Of a stretch of DNA of 48,532 nt, positions 29,314 to 36,883 are shown one piece after another. A model generated the notes under the pieces. It did no database searches. It had not been told where the DNA came from and worked only from the letters and a program-made list of their open reading frames with translations. Origin of the DNA: Ruminococcus sp. (lineage in GTDB: Bacteria > Bacillota > Clostridia > Oscillospirales > Ruminococcaceae); assembly GCA_015066865.1 (NCBI GenBank), contig SVNQ01000010.1, forward strand, positions 1 to 48,532. The letters run 5' to 3'. Made by a program: the position numbers and the translations under genes. The stretch's first letter is position 1. Each line of letters starts with the position of its first letter.

Positions 29314-31854
29314 ATGCGATTACTTGCGATCGACGGCAACAGCATCGTCAACCGTGCCTATTACGGCGTCCGTGCGCTTTCCAACCGGCAGGGCGTATTC
29401 ACAAACGCCCTGTTCGGCTTTCTCAATATTTACCTGAAAGAGATCAGCGAAACCGTCCCCGATGGCGTGGCAGTGGCGTTCGACCTCAAAAGCCCCACAT
29501 TCCGCCACAAGGCGGTTGCCTCCTACAAGGCAAACCGCAAGGGAATGCCCGAGGAGCTTGCCATGCAGATGCCCTACCTCAAGCAGATCCTCACGGCAAT
29601 GGGCATTGCCTGTGTCAGCTGCGAGGGATTTGAGGCGGATGATATCCTCGGCACACTTGCACATGCATGCAGTGCGCAGGGACATGAATGCATCGTCATG
29701 ACGGGCGACCGTGACAGCCTGCAGCTGATCGACGAACACACCACGGTGCGTCTGGTGACGAACCGTGAGCATATCCCCTACACGGCGGAAAAATTCCATG
29801 AGGATTACGGCTTTGACCCGATTCATCTGGTCGACCTCAAAGCGCTCATGGGTGACAGCTCCGACAATATTTCCGGCATCAAGGGCATTGGCGAAAAGAC
29901 GGCAATGGCACTCATTCAGACTTGGCACAGCATCGAAGCGATGTACGAACACATGGAGGAAGTACAGGCAACACCAAGAATCAAGCAAAAGCTCATTGAG
30001 GGCAAAGCGGATGCACAGGAAAGCAAGTGGCTTGCGACCATCCGCACGGATGCACCCGTTTCCACGGAATTTTCCGACTATGTGCCCAAGGCACAGCGGA
30101 CGGACGAGCTGCGCAGGATCCTGACGGAGCTTGAAATGTACAAGATTCTGGAGCGTTTCGGGCTTTCTCCCCTTGGAAGCGGTGAACCTGCTGCAGAAAT
30201 TACAAAAGAACCGCAGGAAGCACCGAAGCTTTCGGAAGTTCCCTATTCTGCGGAAAAGATCACTTCCATTCCTGAACCCATTCCCTACCTGCTCAGCGGT
30301 GGTGTACTGACCATCTGCAATGGCACCGAGATTTTCAGGACGGAGGAACTGTCCGAAATTCTGGCATTTCTCTCCTCTGAAAAGACAAAGGCAACGGATG
30401 ATGCAAAGGCGCATTATCATTTTGCATATGAAAACGGCACGAAACTTCAGGGCATCGCATTTGATGCGGCTGTCTGCGGCTATCTGCTCAACCCATCCGC
30501 ATCCGATTACAGCGTGGCAGCGCTCTGTGCGCAGCTGAATGTGCCGTATTTTGCGGATTTAGGAGAATTTGCAGATGTGCAGGCACTGCAGCAGCTTTCC
30601 GAAAAGGGCATTGCACAGCTTACTGAGGACGGTATGCGCACGCTCTGGACGGACATTGAGCTGCCCCTGACAAGGGTGCTTGCCTCGATGGAGCATGCGG
30701 GCGTTCTGGTAGACAGGGACGGCATTCAGGCATTCGGCGAGGGACTGTCCGAGCATATCGCAGAATTGCAGCAGCAGATCTACGGCTATGCAGGTGGAGA
30801 ATTTAATATTTCCTCCCCGAAACAGCTTGGCGTGGTGCTGTTTGAAACACTGGGACTTCCGGCGAAAAAGAAAACCAAGAGCGGCTATTCCACGAATGCC
30901 GAGGTGCTTGAGGAACTCCTCCCGAAGCATCCGATCATTGGGTTGATTCTGGAATACCGCCAGTATACGAAGCTCCTGTCCACCTATGTGGATGGTCTGC
31001 TGAAAACCATCGCAGAGGACGGGCGCATCCACACAAAATATAAGCAGACCGAGACAAGAACGGGGCGCATTTCTTCCATTGAGCCGAATCTGCAGAATAT
31101 CCCCGTGCGCACGGAGCTTGGGCGCAATATGCGAAAATTTTTCAAAGCATCCGAGGGCTGCGTGCTGCTTGACGCTGACTACAGCCAGATCGAGCTGCGC
31201 CTGATGGCGCATTTGAGCGGCGACAGGGCGATGCAGGATGCATTCACAAGCGGTGCGGACATCCACACGGCAACCGCAGCAAAGGTCTTTGACATGCCGG
31301 AGGTATTTGTCACCTCCGAAATGCGAAGCGCCGCAAAGGCTGTCAATTTCGGCATTCTCTACGGCATGGGTGCATTCTCGCTGTCGAAGGACATTCACGT
31401 TACCGTTGCACAGGCAAAGAAATATATTGACGACTATCTCGGCTCCTATCCGAAGGTTTCCGCATTCCTTGACAAGGTTGTGGAGGAAGGCACGGAGAAC
31501 GGCTATGTCTGCACGATGCACGGCAGACGGCGTTATGTACCGGAGCTGAAATCCAAGAATAAAATGATGCAGGCGGCGGGAAAGCGCATTGCCATGAACA
31601 CGCCCGTACAGGGTACGGCAGCGGACATCATCAAGCTCGCTATGGTACATGTGCATGACAGGCTTGCACAGGAAGTGCCCTCCGCAAAGCTGCTCCTGCA
31701 GGTGCATGACGAACTGATCGTGGAGGTACCGCTTGCGGATGCAGATGCAGCTGCAAAGGTGCTGCATGAGGAAATGCAGCAGGTGTGCACGCTTGCCGTG
31801 CCGCTGATTGCAGAGGTCAACCGTGGAGGGACGTGGTATGATGCAAAGGGTTAA
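29314..31854 (+). CDS. polA: DNA polymerase I
   Basis: 846 residues. The N-terminal 5'-3' exonuclease (about 1-290) begins MRLLAIDGNSIVNRAYYGVR and has the acidic GFEADDILG and TGDRDSLQL blocks. The middle region (about 300-470) lacks the DxE motif of a 3'-5' exonuclease, so proofreading is not expected. Polymerase motifs A (DADYSQIELRLMAHLSGD), B (KAVNFGILYGMGAFSL) and C (LLQVHDELIVEV) are intact. Function: gap filling in repair and Okazaki fragment processing. ATG follows CGGAGGTATCCCC. It overlaps rimI by 17 bases. Confidence 0.97.
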   Translation: MRLLAIDGNSIVNRAYYGVRALSNRQGVFTNALFGFLNIYLKEISETVPDGVAVAFDLKSPTFRHKAVASYKANRKGMPEELAMQMPYLKQILTAMGIACVSCEGFEADDILGTLAHACSAQGHECIVMTGDRDSLQLIDEHTTVRLVTNREHIPYTAEKFHEDYGFDPIHLVDLKALMGDSSDNISGIKGIGEKTAMALIQTWHSIEAMYEHMEEVQATPRIKQKLIEGKADAQESKWLATIRTDAPVSTEFSDYVPKAQRTDELRRILTELEMYKILERFGLSPLGSGEPAAEITKEPQEAPKLSEVPYSAEKITSIPEPIPYLLSGGVLTICNGTEIFRTEELSEILAFLSSEKTKATDDAKAHYHFAYENGTKLQGIAFDAAVCGYLLNPSASDYSVAALCAQLNVPYFADLGEFADVQALQQLSEKGIAQLTEDGMRTLWTDIELPLTRVLASMEHAGVLVDRDGIQAFGEGLSEHIAELQQQIYGYAGGEFNISSPKQLGVVLFETLGLPAKKKTKSGYSTNAEVLEELLPKHPIIGLILEYRQYTKLLSTYVDGLLKTIAEDGRIHTKYKQTETRTGRISSIEPNLQNIPVRTELGRNMRKFFKASEGCVLLDADYSQIELRLMAHLSGDRAMQDAFTSGADIHTATAAKVFDMPEVFVTSEMRSAAKAVNFGILYGMGAFSLSKDIHVTVAQAKKYIDDYLGSYPKVSAFLDKVVEEGTENGYVCTMHGRRRYVPELKSKNKMMQAAGKRIAMNTPVQGTAADIIKLAMVHVHDRLAQEVPSAKLLLQVHDELIVEVPLADADAAAKVLHEEMQQVCTLAVPLIAEVNRGGTWYDAKG

Positions 31855-32293
31855 GCGCATCGGAGGTGAGGATACTGCCCTCCTTGAACAGATCACGGAG
31901 CTGGAAAGACTGTGTATCCCGAATCCCTGGAGCTATGAGATGTTCGAGCTGGAGGCTTCACGGCGTGGTGGCATCGTCCTTGCAGCAATTGATGAAAACG
32001 GCAAAGTTTCGGGATTTCTGACTGCGCAGCAAATTCTGGACACTGCGGACATCAACAATGTGGCAGTGCATCCCGAACGGCGTCGGCAGGGAATCGGCAG
32101 TCTGCTGTTGCAGGAATTTCTGTTGCAGGCACAGGATGCCGAACAGATCTTTCTGGAGGTGCGTGCATCCAATGCACCTGCCATCGGGCTGTATGAAATG
32201 CACGGATTCCGCCGCATCGGAACGAGAAAGGGCTACTATACCAATCCTGCGGAGGACGCACTGATTATGCAATATGGAGGAACAACATGTTAA
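31838..32293 (+). CDS. rimI: ribosomal protein S18 alanine N-acetyltransferase-like protein
   Basis: 151 residues from the ATG at 31838, which follows GGAGGGACGTGGT inside the end of polA. The GNAT motif A reads VAVHPERRRQGIGSLLLQEF, followed by EVRASNAPAIGLYEMHGFRRIGTRKGYY, the pattern of RimI. It overlaps tsaD by 7 bases; rimI and tsaD are often linked in Bacillota, with tsaD following as here. Confidence 0.9.
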   Translation: MMQRVKRIGGEDTALLEQITELERLCIPNPWSYEMFELEASRRGGIVLAAIDENGKVSGFLTAQQILDTADINNVAVHPERRRQGIGSLLLQEFLLQAQDAEQIFLEVRASNAPAIGLYEMHGFRRIGTRKGYYTNPAEDALIMQYGGTTC

Positions 32294-33312
32294 TACTCGG
32301 AATCGAAAGCTCCTGCGATGAGACCGCAGCGAGCGTTGTGGAGGACTGCACAAAGCTGCGGTCATCCGTCATTGCCTCACAGGCAATGGAGCACAGACAG
32401 TACGGCGGTGTTGTACCGGAGCTTGCCTCCAGGCGGCACTGTGAAAATATCTATGCAGTGGTGAAGCAGGCACTTAAGGATGCGAATGTTACGATTGAGG
32501 AGCTTGACGGTATTGCGGTCACGCACACACCGGGACTCATCGGTGCGCTGCTGGTGGGAGTCAATTTCGCAAAAGGACTTGCTTTTGCGGCAGGAAAGCC
32601 CCTGATTCCCGTGCATCACATCACGGGGCATATTGCAGCGAATTACTTAGCGCATCCCGACCTCAAGCCCCCCTATCTCTGCCTTGTGGTGAGCGGCGGA
32701 CACACAATGCTGTGCGAGGTGAAATCCTACACGGAGTTTGCCATTCTCGGCACAACCAGGGATGATGCCGCAGGCGAATGCTTTGACAAATGCGCTCGTG
32801 TGCTGGGGTATCCGTATCCGGGCGGCGTACAGATCGATAAGGCAGCTCAGCAGGGTGACAGCACGAAATACGCTCTCCCTCGCCCCCGTGTTGCCGGAAG
32901 TGAACTCGACTGCAGCTTTTCGGGGCTGAAAACGGCGGTGATCAACATGGTACACCATGCCGAGCAGAAGAATGAAACCATTGATGCGCCCTCCATGGCG
33001 GCAAGTCTGCAGCGGACGGTTGCGGAAATTCTGACGGAAAAGACGCTGCTTGCGGCAAAGCAGACCGGTTACAAGACAATTGCGATGGCTGGCGGTGTTT
33101 CGGCAAATTCCGGACTGCGCAGTTCCATGGAAGCAATGTGCAAAAAGCACGGTTACACACTCTACATGCCGCCGCTTTCTCTTTGCGGCGACAATGCGGC
33201 AATGATCGCATGTCAGGGCTCGTACAATTTCCTTGCAGGTGTTCGGGCGGACGAGAGTCTGAATGCCTACGCATCGGGTACGGCGATCGGTGAAATGGTG
33301 GAAACTGTATAA
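32287..33312 (+). CDS. tsaD: tRNA N6-adenosine threonylcarbamoyltransferase
   Basis: 341 residues. N-terminal ILGIESSCDETAASVV, the metal-binding histidines in HHITGHIAAN, CLVVSGGHTML, and the C-terminal GGVSANSGLR and CGDNAAMIA blocks are diagnostic of the Kae1/TsaD ASKHA fold. It transfers threonylcarbamoyl to A37 of ANN-decoding tRNAs with TsaB and TsaE, which are not in this window. ATG follows GGAGGAACAAC. A bidirectional terminator lies 2 bases downstream. Confidence 0.97.
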   Translation: MLILGIESSCDETAASVVEDCTKLRSSVIASQAMEHRQYGGVVPELASRRHCENIYAVVKQALKDANVTIEELDGIAVTHTPGLIGALLVGVNFAKGLAFAAGKPLIPVHHITGHIAANYLAHPDLKPPYLCLVVSGGHTMLCEVKSYTEFAILGTTRDDAAGECFDKCARVLGYPYPGGVQIDKAAQQGDSTKYALPRPRVAGSELDCSFSGLKTAVINMVHHAEQKNETIDAPSMAASLQRTVAEILTEKTLLAAKQTGYKTIAMAGGVSANSGLRSSMEAMCKKHGYTLYMPPLSLCGDNAAMIACQGSYNFLAGVRADESLNAYASGTAIGEMVETV

Positions 33313-33313
33313 C

Positions 33314-33347
33314 AAAACGCTGCTGCACTTTCGTGCAGCAGCGTTTT
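33314..33347. terminator. bidirectional terminator
   Basis: A perfect 14-bp stem (33314-33327 with 33334-33347), A-run on the left and T-run on the right, between convergent tsaD and the HTH-GGDEF gene. Confidence 0.9.
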
Positions 33348-33349
33348 CA

Positions 33350-34159
33350 TTATTCCTCATGCCCTGCGATAACGCATTGGCTGAATAGTTCTGAATACCG
33401 AAGATTTCCACTTGGAATTACCACGAAGCCCGCACGCATGGACACGGGGAACTCATGCTCACCAGATTTTACGGTTTCACCGTTATGCACAAGGATCTTT
33501 TCGGCAATCGCCTGTGCATCCTCCTTCTTGTCAAAATCCGTAATCAGCACAAATTCATCACCGCCGATACGAATCGGCAACATGGCTTCATCCGATTCTG
33601 CGTCGATTCTGCGCAGGCACTCAGCAATGGCAATATCCCCTGCCGCCGATCCGTAGGTTTCATTGACATACATCAGCCGCACCATGTCAAAGCACACCAC
33701 ATATTTTCCGCTGTGTGCCCTGATTGCATCATAGAGATGTGAAACATCAAATTTCTTCTTGCTGTACATAATAACTGTCCCCTCCCCATCCGTAATGCAT
33801 GTTGCTTCGTCAAGTTTCGGGAAAATTTCAGTAAACCGCCTGCCTTTGCGGAATTTCGATGGTGAAACACCCCATATCCGCTCAAATGCACGGGTAAACA
33901 CCTCGTGTGAGTTATAGTTGTATTTCATTGCAATGTCAAGCACGGTGGCATCGGTTTCCAGCAGCTCCCTTGCGGCAACGGTAATTCTCCTTCTGGAAAT
34001 ATAATCGCTGATCCCGATATGGAATACGCAGCGAAACATTTTTTGCAGATTGGAGAGGGAATAACCGCATTGCTTTGCACACAACTCCGGCGTCAGTTCC
34101 TGCGTCAGGTTTTCCTCAATAAATTCAAGCACCACGGACAGAATTTCAAATTTGTTCAT
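33350..34159 (-). CDS. AraC-type HTH protein fused to a GGDEF domain
   Basis: 269 residues. The N-terminal AraC/XylS DNA-binding domain spans about 1-105 (LCAKQCGYSLSNLQKMF for the first helix-turn-helix, VLDIAMKYNYNSHEVFTRAF and WGVSPSKFRKG for the second). A GGDEF domain follows (about 140-262), with NETYGSAAGDIAIAECLRRI and an intact IRIGGDEFVLI. No RxxD inhibitory site is seen 5 residues before GGDEF. It may couple c-di-GMP synthesis or GTP sensing to transcription; the target is unknown. A 12-bp palindrome lies in its leader. Confidence 0.85.
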   Translation of the reverse strand: MNKFEILSVVLEFIEENLTQELTPELCAKQCGYSLSNLQKMFRCVFHIGISDYISRRRITVAARELLETDATVLDIAMKYNYNSHEVFTRAFERIWGVSPSKFRKGRRFTEIFPKLDEATCITDGEGTVIMYSKKKFDVSHLYDAIRAHSGKYVVCFDMVRLMYVNETYGSAAGDIAIAECLRRIDAESDEAMLPIRIGGDEFVLITDFDKKEDAQAIAEKILVHNGETVKSGEHEFPVSMRAGFVVIPSGNLRYSELFSQCVIAGHEE

Positions 34160-34176
34160 GCGACCACAACTTTCCG

Positions 34177-34188
34177 GATAACGTTATC
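34177..34188. promoter_or_regulatory. palindrome in the HTH-GGDEF leader
   Basis: GATAACGTTATC is a perfect 12-bp palindrome just downstream of a TATAAT -10 (34197-34202, minus) and about 18 bases before the start codon. No convincing -35 was found. It is an operator candidate, perhaps for autoregulation. Confidence 0.4.
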
Positions 34189-34255
34189 GTAATTCTATTA
34201 TAGCATTCAAAAACGCAGAAGTCTTGATGATTTGCGGAAATAATGCCTGCTTGCC

Positions 34256-35167
34256 TTATGAAGGCTTTTTTCGTGTATTCCCCTCATCATCCACAGCAAG
34301 ATAGGGTTCCCATGAAATGTAGATTTCGTCCGTTATTCCCTCCGTATACAGCACCTCCAGAATGTTCACAAAACCATGAATCCCTTCCCGCAGATAAATG
34401 ACATTATGTGCCAGTTCTTCACTGCAATTCGGAAGCAGCATCAGCTCCTGCACGGTAGCGGTATTCAGATTGATCATAGGAATTTCAATCGGATCGGTGA
34501 CAGTTTCAGTTTCAGCCGTTGTTTCCTGCAAAAGCGGCTGTTCGTTTTCAATATAGAGATGCGCACTGATAGCGGCAAGGGTTGCATCTCCGATCCCAGC
34601 TACCTCAAGCAACTGCTGACGATTGGTGAATGCTCCGATACTGCTGCGGTATTCCACAATTGCAGCAGCAGTTTTTTCTCCGATTCCGGGGAGAAGGCAA
34701 AACTGCGCAATCGTTGCTGTGTTCAGATTCAGCAGCAGCTCCGTTGGCGGCTGCGTTATCGGTTCTGTCGTCGGTGCGGGTGTTGTCTGTATCCCCGTTG
34801 CCGGCTGAGTCTGCGCGCTTTCCAGAGGCGTCAGATACAGATATTCCCCGATCTGCAAGAAGAGAGATTCCGGAAAATCAGGAACATCCCGAAGCTGCTG
34901 CAGACTTGTAAAACCGCCGATTTCCTTGCGGTATGCAGTAATTCTATCTGCCAGAGTCCTGCTGACGCCGGGGATTTTCGCAAGCTGTGCAGCAGATGCG
35001 GAATTGACTTCCAGCCAAATCGGTTCATCCGGCTCTGACAGCTGAAAGCTGTGTTCATGCGGTACGGGAATCATAAAGGAATCCTTGTACAGAAAATACT
35101 TTGCTGCACAAAATCCCACAGCCACAGCTCCGTACACCAAAAATACCAGCAGTTTTTCGTGTTTCAT
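34256..35167 (-). CDS. membrane-anchored protein with three ComEA-type HhH modules
   Basis: 303 residues. One N-terminal membrane helix (about 7-27) is followed by three helix-hairpin-helix modules: VNSASAAQLAKIPGVSRTLA (from about 53), LNTATIAQFCLLPGIGEKTA (from about 148) and LNTATVQELMLLPNCSEELA (from about 235). They are joined by Thr/Pro/Gln-rich linkers. ComEA of competent bacteria has one such module and binds double-stranded DNA outside the membrane. DNA binding is therefore likely, though the third module has lost the GIG turn. It begins one base after mreB. Confidence 0.85.
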   Translation of the reverse strand: MKHEKLLVFLVYGAVAVGFCAAKYFLYKDSFMIPVPHEHSFQLSEPDEPIWLEVNSASAAQLAKIPGVSRTLADRITAYRKEIGGFTSLQQLRDVPDFPESLFLQIGEYLYLTPLESAQTQPATGIQTTPAPTTEPITQPPTELLLNLNTATIAQFCLLPGIGEKTAAAIVEYRSSIGAFTNRQQLLEVAGIGDATLAAISAHLYIENEQPLLQETTAETETVTDPIEIPMINLNTATVQELMLLPNCSEELAHNVIYLREGIHGFVNILEVLYTEGITDEIYISWEPYLAVDDEGNTRKKPS

Positions 35168-35168
35168 A

Positions 35169-36191
35169 TCAGCGATACTTATAAACTGTTACGCCCTCAA
35201 AACCATCCAGCAAATGGTTGATTTTCTGGAATGCATGTCCTGTTCCCTTCGCAACGCAATTGACAGCGTCCTTAGCAAGCACGCAGTTGACATTGAGTGT
35301 GCGGTGGATCAGCTCACGCAGACCGCCAAGCAGCGAACCGCCGCCCGTCAGCAGAATGCCATTCTCGTAAATATCGCCCACAAGCTCAGGCGGTGTTTCC
35401 TCCAGCACCTTCTTGATCGCTTCCATAATAGCGAAAATTTCATCCTCCATAGCGTCGAACAGTTCCATTTCATTGATTTCGACGGCATCCGGAAGCCCGC
35501 GCATCACACTTCTGCCCTTGACCAGCAGACGAACATCATCACGGGGATCGTAGAGATTTGTCAGACGGATCTTGATCTGTTCCGCTGTCTGTTCCCCGAT
35601 CAGGAGCTTGTAGCGGTTGAGCATGTATTTCATAATTGCCTGATCTATGCGGTTTCCGGCGGATTTGATCGAATGCGAGGTAACAATACCGTTCATTGAA
35701 ACGATGGCGATATCCGTTGTGCCGCCGCCGATGTCCACGACCATGTGGCCCCTTGCCTTGCCGATGTTGATTCCCGCACCGAGCATTGCGGCAATGGGAG
35801 CATCAATGAGATACGCTTTGCGGCAGCCCGCACTCATGACCGCATCACCGACTGCACGCTTTTCCAGTTCTGTAATGAACGCAGGAACGCAGATAATGAT
35901 ACGGGGCTTGACCAGCTGATGACCGCTGACCTTAATGAGAAATTCACGGATCATGCACTGCGTCAGCAGATCATCCGAAATGACTCCCTCAGAAAGAGGA
36001 TGTACAACCTTGATGTAGGCAGGGGTCTTGCCGATCATCCGATAGGCTTCCTGACCAACTGCCAGAATGCGTTCCGTACAGGTATTATAGGCGATCACGG
36101 AGGGTTCCGTCAGTACAACGCCCTTTTTTCCGAGCGTCATAACAATATTGGCAGTACCGAGATCTATTCCAATATCCGGTGTAGTGTTCAT
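35169..36191 (-). CDS. mreB: MreB/Mbl family actin-like protein
   Basis: 340 residues with the actin-fold phosphate loops: GIDLGTANIVM (8-18), MVVDIGGGTTDIAIVSMNGI and LLTGGGSLLGGLRELI. It forms filaments that guide wall synthesis in rod-shaped cells. MreC and MreD are not adjacent, so this may be a paralogue (Mbl or MreBH type) rather than the main mreB. It overlaps comF by 4 bases (ATGA) and is followed by the HhH gene after one base. Confidence 0.93.
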   Translation of the reverse strand: MNTTPDIGIDLGTANIVMTLGKKGVVLTEPSVIAYNTCTERILAVGQEAYRMIGKTPAYIKVVHPLSEGVISDDLLTQCMIREFLIKVSGHQLVKPRIIICVPAFITELEKRAVGDAVMSAGCRKAYLIDAPIAAMLGAGINIGKARGHMVVDIGGGTTDIAIVSMNGIVTSHSIKSAGNRIDQAIMKYMLNRYKLLIGEQTAEQIKIRLTNLYDPRDDVRLLVKGRSVMRGLPDAVEINEMELFDAMEDEIFAIMEAIKKVLEETPPELVGDIYENGILLTGGGSLLGGLRELIHRTLNVNCVLAKDAVNCVAKGTGHAFQKINHLLDGFEGVTVYKYR

Positions 36192-36883
36192 AATTCCTTC
36201 CTCCTGTTGTTCTGAATGGTTGTTGCCGCTGCAGCGGCAAACACCGCAGCTGCGCCATTTTCTTTTAGCAATGCTGCACAGCGGTTCAAGGTATTCCCCG
36301 TTGTCAGCACATCATCACATAATAGAATCCGCATCCCGTCAAGCCTTTTCTCATGAATGCCAAAGCTTTCCGGATGCTTTGAGCGCTCCGCAGCACTGAG
36401 ACGGTGCTGTTCGATGCTGCTCTGATTTTTGATCAGAATATTTTCGTAAAGCGGCAGCTCCAACAGCCGTGCGATTTCTTCCGCAATCAGTGCCGCCTGA
36501 TTATATCCACGCATCCGTTCTTTGGAACGGTGCATGGGAACGGGTATCACGCAGTCAAGCTGCAGGTCTGTATTCCGCAGACGTTCTGCAAGGATGCGTG
36601 CCGCAAATATCGCAAAATTTGTGTTCCCCGACGTCTTGAGCTGCAGGATGGCAGGAACTGTTCCTTCCGCATAAGCGGAACATACCACCGCTCCGTCATA
36701 TGCAAGGGATTTCCGGCTGCACATACAGTCGGGTTTACCGCAGACATGGCAGTAAGCGTCCTGCCCGAGCAGAAGTTTCTCAGCACATTCCGTACAGAGA
36801 AGTTCCTGTGCAGTCAAAAAACGATCGCACGCAGGACAGCGGTTCGGGTAAAAGAAGTTAAGTAAAGATTTCGTCCATTTCAT
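36188..36883 (-). CDS. comF: ComF family phosphoribosyltransferase-like protein
   Basis: 231 residues from the ATG at 36883 (GGTGA five bases before); a GTG three codons earlier is less likely. The N-terminal zinc-binding cysteines CPACD...LCTEC and CHVCGKPDCMC are followed by a PRT domain with LLCDDVLTTGNTLNRC as the PRPP loop. ComF takes part in DNA uptake and is needed for competence in several species. The start lies inside the end of recD2 (26-base overlap). Confidence 0.92.
   Translation of the reverse strand: MKWTKSLLNFFYPNRCPACDRFLTAQELLCTECAEKLLLGQDAYCHVCGKPDCMCSRKSLAYDGAVVCSAYAEGTVPAILQLKTSGNTNFAIFAARILAERLRNTDLQLDCVIPVPMHRSKERMRGYNQAALIAEEIARLLELPLYENILIKNQSSIEQHRLSAAERSKHPESFGIHEKRLDGMRILLCDDVLTTGNTLNRCAALLKENGAAAVFAAAAATTIQNNRRKEL

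Noticed and set aside
30559..31896. Long minus-strand open frame opposite polA
   Set aside because: Antisense to the conserved polymerase domain, with the Cys/His-rich composition of a shadow frame.
34248..34266. Plus-strand hairpin with T-run (GCCTT...AAGGC) at the end of the HhH gene
   Set aside because: The stem is only 5 bp and points away from the HhH transcript; no plus-strand gene precedes it.
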